A program made the position numbers and the translations under genes. From NCBI RefSeq assembly GCF_000332645.1, contig NZ_AMXN01000003.1, forward strand, positions 496,001-560,000: a DNA stretch of 64,000 nt, in the 5' to 3' direction. Within the stretch, counting starts at the first letter, position 1, and every line of letters starts with the position of its first letter. The notes under the pieces are model-generated. The model did not search any database and was not told where the DNA came from. It saw only the letters and a program-made list of their open reading frames with translations. Source of the stretch: Bacillus inaquosorum KCTC 13429 (lineage in GTDB: Bacteria > Bacillota > Bacilli > Bacillales > Bacillaceae). This document shows, piece after piece, positions 8,521 through 19,100 of this stretch.

Positions 8521-8546
8521 GGAGGGAAAACGTCCATCTTCCCTCT
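8521..8546 (-). other. Stem-loop in the pdhB-pdhC gap
   Basis: GGAGGGAA (8521-8528) pairs with TTCCCTCT (8539-8546) around a 10-base loop. There is no T-run on the minus side, so it is not a terminator. It may be a processing or mRNA-stability element that sets different amounts of E1 and E2/E3. Confidence 0.4.
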
Positions 8547-8562
8547 GAATTATGCAATTTGA

Positions 8563-9540
8563 TTAAAATTCAAGTACTTTTCTTGCTGTTTCAAGAACGT
8601 CTTTATAGTTTGGAAGCCATACGCTCTCTGCTTGGGAGAAAGGAAATACTGTATCAGGCGCAGCCACTCGAAGTACAGGTGCTTCCAAGCTCAAGATCGC
8701 ACGGTCATTAATTTCTGCTACCACATTAGCAGCAACACCGGCCTGTTTTTGCGCCTCTTGAACTACAATCGCGCGGCCTGTTTTTTCTACAGATGCGATG
8801 ATTGTATCGATATCAAGTGGACTGACAGTACGAAGATCAATTACCTCAGCAGAAACGCCGTCTTTCTCAAGCTCCTCAGCAGCTTTTAATGATTCATGAA
8901 CCATTGCGCCGTAAGTGATGATTGAAAGGTCAGTACCTTCACGTTTCACGTCAGCTTTGCCAAGCTCAATTGTGTATTCTTCTTCAGGAACTTCCTGACG
9001 GAAAGAACGGTAAAGCTTCATGTGCTCTAAGAAAACAACAGGATCATTGTCTCTGATTGCAGAAATTAAAAGTCCTTTGGCATCGTAAGGAGTTGACGGA
9101 ATGACAACTTTGATACCAGGCTGCTGTGCAATAAGACCTTCTAAGCTATCAGCATGAAGCTCAGGAGTATGAACACCGCCGCCGAACGGAGAACGAATTG
9201 TTACAGGTGAAGTCCAGCGTCCGCCAGAACGGTAACGAAGACGGGCCATTTGTCCAGAAATAGAATCCATTACCTCATAAACGAATCCAAAGAATTGGAT
9301 TTCCATAACAGGACGGTAATCCTGCAAACCTAAGCCGAGAGCAAGCCCGCCAATTCCAGACTCTGCAAGCGGCGTATCAAATACGCGATCCTCACCGAAT
9401 TCTTTTTGAAGGCCTTCAGTTGCCCGGAAAACGCCCCCTGCAACGCCTACATCCTCTCCAAAAAGCAGAACGTTTTCATTGTTCTTCAGTTCTGTGCGTA
9501 ACGCATCAGTGATCGCTTGAATCATTGTCATTTGCGCCAT
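8563..9540 (-). CDS. pdhB: Pyruvate dehydrogenase E1 beta subunit PdhB
   Basis: A 325-residue transketolase-like beta subunit. With PdhA it forms the thiamine-diphosphate-dependent E1 alpha2beta2 enzyme that decarboxylates pyruvate and acetylates the E2 lipoyl arm. [17 protein letters not shown] near 28-44, [14 protein letters not shown] and the C-terminal transketolase domain ending [11 protein letters not shown] are typical. The length is normal. Its AAGGAG ribosome binding site lies in the 3' end of pdhA and the genes are 3 bases apart, so translation is probably coupled for equal amounts of alpha and beta. Confidence 0.97.
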   Translation of the reverse strand: MAQMTMIQAITDALRTELKNNENVLLFGEDVGVAGGVFRATEGLQKEFGEDRVFDTPLAESGIGGLALGLGLQDYRPVMEIQFFGFVYEVMDSISGQMARLRYRSGGRWTSPVTIRSPFGGGVHTPELHADSLEGLIAQQPGIKVVIPSTPYDAKGLLISAIRDNDPVVFLEHMKLYRSFRQEVPEEEYTIELGKADVKREGTDLSIITYGAMVHESLKAAEELEKDGVSAEVIDLRTVSPLDIDTIIASVEKTGRAIVVQEAQKQAGVAANVVAEINDRAILSLEAPVLRVAAPDTVFPFSQAESVWLPNYKDVLETARKVLEF

Positions 9541-9543
9541 GGC

Positions 9544-10662
<1,119 letters not shown>

Positions 10663-10803
10663 TTAAACCACCTCTTCTTTTGTTTAAACGGGGTTTGATA
10701 CCGTTCATAATCCGTATTAAAAACAGTCTTATCATGCTCTGCAATTCTAAAATTAATCATTCAGAAAATCACAAAAAATAAGCAAAGATAATGACGTTTA
10801 AAC

Positions 10804-10836
10804 TGTACTAATAAAAATAACTTTTTTATTAGTACA
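10804..10836. repeat. Inverted repeat at the pdhA transcription start
   Basis: TGTACTAATAAAA (10804-10816) is repeated inverted as TTTTATTAGTACA (10824-10836) with a 7-base centre. It starts about 9 bases downstream of the predicted pdhA start point, a typical repressor operator position. As RNA it could also form an AU-rich hairpin. Confidence 0.65.
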
Positions 10837-10851
10837 ATAATCAACAAACAT

Positions 10852-10880
10852 AGTTTACAGCAATTCCACAGAGCCGTCAA
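10852..10880 (-). promoter_or_regulatory. Candidate sigma-A promoter of pdhABCD
   Basis: On the minus strand TTGACG (10880-10875) is followed after 17 bases by TAAACT (10857-10852). The predicted start near 10845 gives a leader of about 185 bases. Spacing is ideal and both hexamers are close to consensus. Confidence 0.6.
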
Positions 10881-10934
10881 TTATTTATAAACTAAAATTG
10901 AAACCGCTTTGAAAATAGGGAGAGCACGAAAAAA

Positions 10935-10991
10935 ACTGTACTATAAAAGATGCGAAACTGTATTATAAAAACGGAATGTTGTAATACAGTT
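10935..10991. repeat. Repeated ACTGTAYTA motifs upstream of the pdhA promoter
   Basis: ACTGTACTA (10935-10943) and ACTGTATTA (10957-10965) lie in direct orientation. The second forms a dyad AACTGTATTA (10956-10965) / TAATACAGTT (10982-10991) with a 16-base spacer. The same core recurs at 10802-10810 and inverted at 10829-10836. The arrangement looks like binding sites of a GntR-type dimer, but no regulator gene is in the window. Confidence 0.5.
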
Positions 10992-11082
10992 AAAAAAGTG
11001 AAAAAAATAAAATAAGTTTTTTAATGAGCTGTTACGAACCGTAAAGTGTCGGGGAAGTAAACGCAGTGTGAATAAAGAGGAG

Positions 11083-11127
11083 GTATTTTTGGGTTCCGCC
11101 TGCTTGGCAGGCGGAACCCAAAAATAC
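11083..11127. repeat. Perfect 21-bp hairpin downstream of mlnI
   Basis: The left arm is 11083-11103 (GTATTTTT followed by GGGTTCCGCCTGC) and the right arm 11107-11127 is its exact complement, with a 3-base loop. It is the only strong structure after the mlnI stop and probably ends the mln transcript. However, the base order is T-run, GC stem, A-run on both strands. That is the reverse of a standard terminator, so no U-run directly follows the GC stem. Confidence 0.75.
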
Positions 11128-11154
11128 TTTTACTAATTTTAATCTGTTATCCGT

Positions 11155-12246
11155 TTATTCAATGCCAGCCCACACAATGTTCAGCGGAGTTAAAACAGCA
11201 TGAGGATTAAACTCTGAAATCGGCGTGAAAAACACATACGTAAACTCTTCTGCCGGATCTGAAAAAAGACCGCACCACCCCATTCCGAGATGCGAAAAGG
11301 TTCCTTCACTCATAAAATAATGTTCCCCGGCAGGCCATAGATTGATTCCTAAACCAAAATCCCCTTTTTCTCTCGGAGCTCCGAAGAAGTAAAAGGGAAG
11401 TCCCTCCTTTATTTGATTTCGCAACATAGACTCGACTGTTTTTTTACCAAGTAGTTTCTTCTCTTCAAACCGGCCTTTATTTCTAAACATTTCTGCCAGC
11501 TTCCAAATGTCTTTCAATGTCGAATACAGCCCTGTAGTCGCTTTATTCGGAAAGTAGGGGTGTCGTTCTTCAACCAGCTGCTCACTCTCGTTATTATTGA
11601 TAATACAAACTTCAGATTTTAAAGCATTAGGGACATAAAAAAATGTTCTATCCATACCAAGCGCTTTAATAATATGCTTTGTCACATACTCTTCGTAAGA
11701 CATACCGGTTACTTTTGAAATGATTATTCCTAAAATAACAAATCCAGTTCTGGAATAATTCCAGGCCTCATCAACTTTGTACTCTAGAGGCGTATTGACC
11801 AGATAAGCGACCCATTCATCCTCATTTGTTAAGTCAATGCCATTTGCCTTTTGAAGATCCAGATCAAAAGCCAATCCTGCCGTATGAGTAAGCAGATGAA
11901 GTATTTTAATTTCGTTAAATCCAGGTTTATCAAATGCAGAGAGAAATAGTTTAATAGGCATTTTTAAGTCGAGCAGTCCCTTTTCCACCAGCTGCATAAC
12001 AGCAATTGCGGTAAAGACTTTTGTTAGAGAACCAATTTCTCTGATTGAATCAAGTTTGAATTTTTTCGTCTCATTCTCTTTACCCAGAAACTCTCCAAGC
12101 GAATCGGCTGCAAAGATTTCTCCGCCCCTTGACATAATGTAACTTGCACATTGTAAGTCTCCATCATCTATCATAGTCTGATAGTGACGGCGAAGCGCGT
12201 CAATTTGCTTGGTATCAAAAGCTGGATTACTCAATGTATGTTTCAC
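11155..12246 (-). CDS. mlnI: Serine beta-lactamase-like hydrolase or acyltransferase MlnI
   Basis: A 363-residue protein of the serine beta-lactamase / class C / LovD-EstB fold without a signal peptide, so it is cytoplasmic. The catalytic SLTK tetrad is at Ser73-Lys76, the second motif is Tyr164-Ser-Arg (YxN position, Asn replaced by Arg), and the third motif is His319-Leu-Gly (KTG position replaced by HLG). Such changes are usual in esterases and acyltransferases of the fold rather than true beta-lactamases. The start is GTG at 12246 with AAGGGGAG upstream. It is the last gene of the macrolactin operon, 53 bases after mlnH. In this position it could acylate or deacylate macrolactin (malonyl and succinyl macrolactins are known) or act in self-protection; the role is inferred. 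Confidence 0.85.
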   Translation of the reverse strand: MKHTLSNPAFDTKQIDALRRHYQTMIDDGDLQCASYIMSRGGEIFAADSLGEFLGKENETKKFKLDSIREIGSLTKVFTAIAVMQLVEKGLLDLKMPIKLFLSAFDKPGFNEIKILHLLTHTAGLAFDLDLQKANGIDLTNEDEWVAYLVNTPLEYKVDEAWNYSRTGFVILGIIISKVTGMSYEEYVTKHIIKALGMDRTFFYVPNALKSEVCIINNNESEQLVEERHPYFPNKATTGLYSTLKDIWKLAEMFRNKGRFEEKKLLGKKTVESMLRNQIKEGLPFYFFGAPREKGDFGLGINLWPAGEHYFMSEGTFSHLGMGWCGLFSDPAEEFTYVFFTPISEFNPHAVLTPLNIVWAGIE

Positions 12247-12299
12247 AGTTGTTTCTCCCCTTATAGAATTATCGTTTTAGACTTTCTAAATAAATATGT

Positions 12300-15200
12300 T
12301 CAATTCTTTATAAAATCAATGACAGTCTTATTAAATTCTCTTGGATGTGTAACATTAGGAAGATGTCCCGCTCCTTCGATTTCCTTTGAAACGGCATTTG
12401 TAAGATATTTCTGAAGCAAGTTTGTCTCCTCTATGTCAACAACCGCTTCATTCTCACCTGTAAGTATAAGCGTTCTTGTTTTAATCTCCTTTAAAAAACT
12501 TATAGTAGAATAACCTTCTCTATTATGAATCTCCATGAAGTGCTCAATAGATGCATTTAAAAATTGATTGCTATATAACATTTCATATTCATTCAATCTA
12601 CCGATGTTTGCAAAATCCTCCTTAAGCTTTTCCTCCACACTATGGTCAGGATCTTCTTTATAGGTGGTGTAACCGCCTGATAGAGTCAGTGTTTTCACTT
12701 TTTCAGGATATTCATAGGCTATTCTTTGCCCTACCATTCCTCCCCAAGAAGCTGCTGCAATGTGAATTGGCCATGTTACTCCTATATCTTCTAACACCTC
12801 AATAAAAGCACTACTTAAACCACTCAATGTAAAATCATCACTTCCTTTACTCAATCCATAACCTGGGGTGTGGATGACGATTACATTAAAATGATTCGCC
12901 CACTCCTTTATTTGCTCTTTCCACATATAAGCCGTCGTTGCAAAACCGCAAATAAGTAAAATTGTTTCTCCTTTTCCGCTCATCACTATTTCCATATTAC
13001 GCACATTTGCAGTGTTTATCAGAAAATGAACTGTCTCCATTTTCCTGTTCTGATAAAATGAGATCAGTTTTTTAGCGGCATCTATATGATGATTTTGCGA
13101 AGGAACACCTTTTTTTATTCTGCTCCAAAAGTTTAAATAATCATCAAGATCGCTGTTGTCTGCTGTGCCCAGTAACTGAACGGCAGAGCCTGTTTTTTCG
13201 GGAATGTACGATGAAGCATCTATATCTGCTGCTATCGATGAGTCTCTTACAAGCACTACCCCTGAACTGGAAGGTAACGGTTGAAAGTATGTTATTACTT
13301 TTTCTTTTTGTCCATATAACACAATCATTTGATGGCCGGTCTGAGCAAGCGACCTTTTTATAGCTTCTATTCCGTAAAAAGTTTCTAGCGGGTGCAGACC
13401 GAGATGGGTTTTCATAATTTTCTGTACTTCATTATCTATTGACATACCTCCGTTTTTCCAAAAAGGCCAATTTACAGAGATTGTTTTACCTTGTCTTCCT
13501 GCTGTCTTTCTTATACATTCTCTCCATTCTGCAAAATTGTCTAAAAAACTATTGGCATACGCGTAATCTGCTTGCCCCAAGCTTCCTATTTCCGCGGAAA
13601 TAGAGGAAAATAAAACAAAAAAGTCTAAAGGCATATCGGCGAGTGCCTCGTCCAAATGAATGACTCCGCTTATTTTAGATTGAAGCACCGAATGTACATC
13701 ATCGTCCGTTTTATTCATAATAAAAGAATCTCTGATTACACCGGCACTATAAAAAACGCCATTAATTTTCGCAAAGTCTGAATAGACTTTTTCGAGTAAT
13801 TGGGTTACTTGTTTTTTAACTGTCATGTCAGCTTGAATATAGGTGATTTTTATACCGCGGGAACGAATCTTTTCTAATTTTTCTTCCATCTTTGGAGTCA
13901 GTTCTGACCGGCCAGCAATAACAACATTGGCGCGAATATCTGAATAAATAAATTTTGAAAATATCCAGCCAATGCCGCTTAATCCGCCAATTACAAGGTA
14001 GACCCCGTTTTTTATTAATGTTGCTTCTGTCTTATGCATTGTTACTGACGGGACTTCTCTATATTTTGAGACAAATCTTCTATTGTTTTCATACTTAACG
14101 GTTTGATTAAAATCTCCATTTATTTCATCGAGTAATACAGGTGCTATTTGGATGGTTTGATTTGTTGTAAACTCTATTGTTTTGCATTCAATATTCGGCT
14201 GCTCTGCTTGCAAAGTTTTAAAAAAGCCTGAGACAGCCGCATAAGACGGATTCGTATATTGATATTTGGTATACATGTACAGAAATTTTAATCTGCTGGT
14301 TAATTTTTGACTCAGTAAAGCTTTACTTACATAAAGAACAGAATAAAAACTGTGTGTTAAATCCGGATCTAATCTGTTATCCTGGGTTTCTTTTGACAAA
14401 AAGTGAATAATTGTCTCGGGAAATAGTCCTGATAACTTTACATCATTTAATATTCTCATGTAATGCTCAGGATTTTCAGGATGGAATTTGTAATGCCTAT
14501 CACTTATTTTAAGATACTCGGAATCGGCTTGTGCATAAATAACAGTTTTACTGCCTGCATACTTTTGAATATCATCACTCATAGATCGTTCAAAATCTAA
14601 AATTAAGATATTACCTTTAGGAACACCTTCAGATAATAAAGGCGACTCGATCCACTCTTTTTGCATATATATATTTTCCAAATGCCCTGCATCAGGTGCT
14701 TCCTTGCTTTGTTTTTTATCTTCTTCTGATTCCGTTTGTGTTACCATCTCATATTTTTCTTCTAAATAACTTGCCAAATCATGAATATTGTTATAATCAA
14801 ATAATAAAGTCGGGTATAACGAAGCACCAATTTTTTCTTCTATCATTTTAGATATCTGCAATAGCTGTCTTGAATCAAGACCCAATTCATAAAACGACCG
14901 ATATTGGTTCACTTCATATGCTGAGGTCCTTGTTAAACCACCAATAATAAACGCCAACTCATTGGATAAAGTTTCTTTGAAATCTGTTTTCGTAACAGAT
15001 GCTGCAAGCGGCATGATTTTGTCACCATATTTCCCACACAGGTATTCAGTTAATTCTCCAATTGTAGAGTAATCAAATAATAATGTTGGATACAGCTTGG
15101 TCTGCAAAAGTTGTTCTAATGTTTTAGACAAGTTTAATAACTGTTTAGAGTCTAATCCAAGTTCATAAAATGTGATATCAGTTTTGACAGATTCTTCGGG

Positions 15201-16145
15201 CTTTTGAATCATGGCCGCTACCTGTTTAATAAGACTCTTGTCGAGAGAATCATCCGCAATTTTAATGTCTCTATCCTCTGCATCTTTTATTCCCTTGTAT
15301 TCCAGCCTTTGTATTGACTCCTCGTTCCTAACTCTTTTCACACCGAACCGTTCATAATAAAAAGAAAGTTCACCATCCGAGTTGTATACTTGTATATCCG
15401 CATATAAAATATCTTTAGAAGACGGCTGCGTGATATTATTTTTATCAATATAAACAAAACAAGTCTCACCCGTTTTATTCAGAGAACGAAAAGTTTCAAT
15501 ATAAATCGGAATAAACGCATCGTTTAATGCATCGGATTCAGCAGACGCAAGCACTCCCAGAAGGCTTAAAGAGCCATCCAGAAAAGCGGGATGCAAATAA
15601 AAATCATCAATATACTCTTTTGCAAGTCCGCTTAAACTGACCTCTCCCAGGATATAATCTTTCCCTTCATACACTGTCCCTTCTAGTTTCATAAACTCTT
15701 TATGGATTAAGCCGCCTTTCCGCAAATTACTATAAGCGGTTTCAGCATCTGTTGTTCGGAGTGCCCCTTTCTTTAAATCCTCAGGCCGGATTTTTTTTTC
15801 GCTTCCCTGTTGCGCTCCGCTGGTGATTTCCGCCTGCAAATTGACTGACACTTCATGATCTGCAACATTTCTATCGATCCATTTTCTGCTAACTGTTTCA
15901 ACTAGCCATCCATTCTTTTGTTCCGTAAACTGAAAGGTAACTTTTTTATCAAATTGGGCAGAAGTTGCAACCGGTTCCTGAAATAATACATGTTTGATTT
16001 CAAAGCTTCTAGTGTTAATCCCTTTTGCAGATAAAAATCTTGTAATTAAATCTAAATATGTAACGCCGGGAACGGTGTGCACTTGATGAAGGACATGGTC
16101 TGTGACTATATAATCGTCATTTTTGACTAACACGCTGAACCTCAT
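12300..16145 (-). CDS. mlnH: Macrolactin trans-AT PKS MlnH: DH-ACP-ACP-KR-TE
   Basis: The terminal synthase protein, about 1281 residues. Domains are DH (1-280; HQVHTVPG active-site motif near 22-27), two tandem ACPs (GLDSKQLL near 332, GLDSRQLL near 423), KR (about 540-910, GGLSGIG near 720) and a C-terminal alpha/beta-hydrolase thioesterase (about 1025-1281; Ser near 1132 in AASWGG, His near 1259 in GAGHLPNVTHP). The TE should release the C24 chain by lactonisation on the C23 hydroxyl. There is no KS: the DH-ACP-ACP-KR set completes module 11, whose KS ends MlnG. I prefer the ATG at 16145, because the TTG at 16157 directly abuts the GAAAGG ribosome binding site. Published macrolactin clusters have the same gene in this place. 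Confidence 0.93.
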   Translation of the reverse strand: MRFSVLVKNDDYIVTDHVLHQVHTVPGVTYLDLITRFLSAKGINTRSFEIKHVLFQEPVATSAQFDKKVTFQFTEQKNGWLVETVSRKWIDRNVADHEVSVNLQAEITSGAQQGSEKKIRPEDLKKGALRTTDAETAYSNLRKGGLIHKEFMKLEGTVYEGKDYILGEVSLSGLAKEYIDDFYLHPAFLDGSLSLLGVLASAESDALNDAFIPIYIETFRSLNKTGETCFVYIDKNNITQPSSKDILYADIQVYNSDGELSFYYERFGVKRVRNEESIQRLEYKGIKDAEDRDIKIADDSLDKSLIKQVAAMIQKPEESVKTDITFYELGLDSKQLLNLSKTLEQLLQTKLYPTLLFDYSTIGELTEYLCGKYGDKIMPLAASVTKTDFKETLSNELAFIIGGLTRTSAYEVNQYRSFYELGLDSRQLLQISKMIEEKIGASLYPTLLFDYNNIHDLASYLEEKYEMVTQTESEEDKKQSKEAPDAGHLENIYMQKEWIESPLLSEGVPKGNILILDFERSMSDDIQKYAGSKTVIYAQADSEYLKISDRHYKFHPENPEHYMRILNDVKLSGLFPETIIHFLSKETQDNRLDPDLTHSFYSVLYVSKALLSQKLTSRLKFLYMYTKYQYTNPSYAAVSGFFKTLQAEQPNIECKTIEFTTNQTIQIAPVLLDEINGDFNQTVKYENNRRFVSKYREVPSVTMHKTEATLIKNGVYLVIGGLSGIGWIFSKFIYSDIRANVVIAGRSELTPKMEEKLEKIRSRGIKITYIQADMTVKKQVTQLLEKVYSDFAKINGVFYSAGVIRDSFIMNKTDDDVHSVLQSKISGVIHLDEALADMPLDFFVLFSSISAEIGSLGQADYAYANSFLDNFAEWRECIRKTAGRQGKTISVNWPFWKNGGMSIDNEVQKIMKTHLGLHPLETFYGIEAIKRSLAQTGHQMIVLYGQKEKVITYFQPLPSSSGVVLVRDSSIAADIDASSYIPEKTGSAVQLLGTADNSDLDDYLNFWSRIKKGVPSQNHHIDAAKKLISFYQNRKMETVHFLINTANVRNMEIVMSGKGETILLICGFATTAYMWKEQIKEWANHFNVIVIHTPGYGLSKGSDDFTLSGLSSAFIEVLEDIGVTWPIHIAAASWGGMVGQRIAYEYPEKVKTLTLSGGYTTYKEDPDHSVEEKLKEDFANIGRLNEYEMLYSNQFLNASIEHFMEIHNREGYSTISFLKEIKTRTLILTGENEAVVDIEETNLLQKYLTNAVSKEIEGAGHLPNVTHPREFNKTVIDFIKN

Positions 16146-16195
16146 GTAATTCGACAACCTTTCTTCTTTTGCAATTTAAAGAAACAGAGTGAGTG

Positions 16196-19100
16196 TCACT
16201 CTGTTTCATCAATAATCTCAAGAAACTGCTTTTTATAATGTTTCTTTTGTTTATGCGAATAAGCTTTAGGCCAAAACTCTCTTTTATTGAATACGGCCGG
16301 TGTCAGCGGTTTTCGAACAATATTGTGCAATTCATCATACCCACTGACCAAAATGTGGGCGTTTGTTCCGCCAAAACCGAAAGCACTGATGCCTGCTCTC
16401 CTTTTTTCTTCTTTCCATTCTTTCAGCCTTGTATTTGGATAAAAAGGCGACTGCCCGAATTCAAAGCGAGGGTTTGGCGTTTCGCAATTCAATGTAGGCG
16501 GGATTTTTTTATGCCATAGTGACAAAATCACTTTAATAAAACTAGCCGCTCCGGCTGCGCTTAATAAGTGTCCCACATTTGTTTTCACACTGCCGACTCC
16601 GCAATATTGAGTTCGCCTTGTATTTTTTTGAAATACTTTTGTTAACGCCTGAAGTTCAATCGGGTCTCCAATCATAGTACCGGTTCCATGTGTCTCAATG
16701 TAGCTGACTGAGTCAGGCTCTATTTTTGCTTTTTCAAAGGCATCCTGAATCACTTGCTCCTGCAGTTTTGGGTTAGGAGTTGTAATGCCCATCGTTGCAC
16801 CGTCATTATTAATAGCGGATGCATCAATTATACCGTATATCTGATCACCGTCAGATTTCGCTTTTTCCAGCGGCTTTAATAATACAGCTCCAAAACCCTC
16901 ACCAGGTACAAAACCGTTTGCCCTTTCGTCAAAGGTAAAACACTGACCGTCCGGAGAAAGGGCCCCGCCTTCGCTTAGCATCAAGTAAGGAACTTCATCC
17001 AGCAGCAGGTCTGCCCCGCCTGCAATTGCCATCTCTGAATCACCTTCTATTAAACTTTGGCAAGCCAAATGAATACTCACTAACGAAGAAGAGCAAGCTG
17101 TATCCGATACGATGCTTGGGCCGTGAAAATTAAAGAAATGCGATACATGTGCGGCAATAAAGTTCTGGCTGAGACCAACTATATTATGAGTGTTTTCTTC
17201 TCGTAATTTATGACCGTACCCCCCCATTCTTGAACCGACAAACACACCGATTTTCTTTCCGGATAATTCTGTTTCTTCATAACCCGCATCCCTGACAGCC
17301 TGTACACTAGTTTCTAAAAAGTGTCTGATTAATGGGTCAGTTTGGACGGCTGTTTCCTCATGCATCCGGAAAAAAACTGGATCAAAACTTCCAATCTCAT
17401 CAATAAAGCCTCCCCATTTACTAATGCTTTTTCCCTTTTTCTTTACAGGGGAATAGTATTTTTCAATGCTCCAGCGGGATTCTGGAACTTCCTTTATATG
17501 CTTTCTTCCTTTTTTTAAGTTGCGCCAAAACTCTTCTTTATTCGCTGCGCCTGGAAATTTGCATCCGATTCCAATAACGGCTATTTTCGCAGATGACGTT
17601 TGCAGTTTTTCATGTTTTTCCATGTGTTTTCTTGATTCGGGTACTTTTTCAAAGACATTATGAACAGAAAAAGAGTCAAGTTGTGCCGTTTGTTCCTTCA
17701 ATTGAAACCCTGTTCCCTTTACATATTCTGCAAGTTTATGAATAGTGTTGTGTTCGAAAAGTATAGTAGGATCTAAGTTCTTCTGAATAATAGCTTCTAT
17801 ACGATGGATAATACTTACAAGAAGTATAGAATCTACGCCATATTCTTGAAAGGCAACAAACGGGTCTAGCTTTTCAACCGGGATGCTTAATTCTTCGGCA
17901 AAAATGCCTGACAGCTCTCCAACAAGAGCATCAGTACGGTTGTTAGAAATATCTGAAACCTCTGCTTTGCTGCTTGAAACCGCACTCAGATCACTCTTAT
18001 AAACTTTCAGAAGCGTGTCTGCCTTAAAGACTGCACTATTTTTCACAATAGGCATCATAGCAGCTGTTTTTTTGCTTAGTGCATTGCGTAAAGTTGCCAT
18101 TCCTTCTTGCGTCGATAGTGAACCCAATCCTAAATCATTATATGAAGGACTCGTTACCCTTCCCATCCCCACCTCTTTCCAGCTTGGCCAATTGATAGAT
18201 GTAAAATAGGATTTTCCCATTTGAAAATGATAAGCCGCAAAATAGTCCATATACGCATTGGCTGATGCATAATCAGACATCCCTTTAGATAGTTGCGGGA
18301 CTTGAGCTGCAATTGATGAAAATAGAATAAAGAAATCCAACGGATCATCTTCAAAAATCTGATGCAGATTTTGCAGACCGACGATCTTTGGTCCGTAAAC
18401 TGTTTTGAAATCTTCAATGCCTTTATGAATAAATGCTGGATTTCCGTTGCTGTGCTGGCCGGCACAATGAATCACTCCGCATATATCTCCGAGGTCTTTT
18501 CTGGCTTCAAGAAAAAACGAACGCAGTTTCTCTTTATCTGTAAGAGAGCCGCTGTAATACTGATAGCTAATGCCTCTCTCTTCAAGATTCATAAATAGTT
18601 TAATATTGTCGATGATCTTCTGATCTATACTTGCATCCTCCAACAAACCCGCCCATTCACTTCGCAAAGGTAATGGGCGCGTGCCCGTAAGCACTAGTTT
18701 TGTTACTCCCCGTTTTACCAGTTCATCTATTATTTCCCTGCCAATGCCACCTGTTCCGCCAGTTATTACTATGGTTTTATCTAAACGAAATGAAAAAGAC
18801 TCACTCGGTTGAACCCTATCTTCTTCAAAAAACGGAATATACCTGATACCGTGGCGATAGCATACTTCAACCTCTCCAGCATGATTTTCTTGTTCATTTT
18901 CTATCATTTGCTTCAGCTCATACGGATTCTGCACACTGTCTGTATCAATTGTTTTACCATTAACATAAGTGTATTCTGAAGAAACAGCTTTTAAAAGACC
19001 GGCTAATTCTGCTCCTCTCATTCTCGGCTTCTCTGTTTTAAAAATTTGAAGGCCATTTGTCAATTGAAGAACCGATAACGGAGATTCCTTTTTGCTCCGT

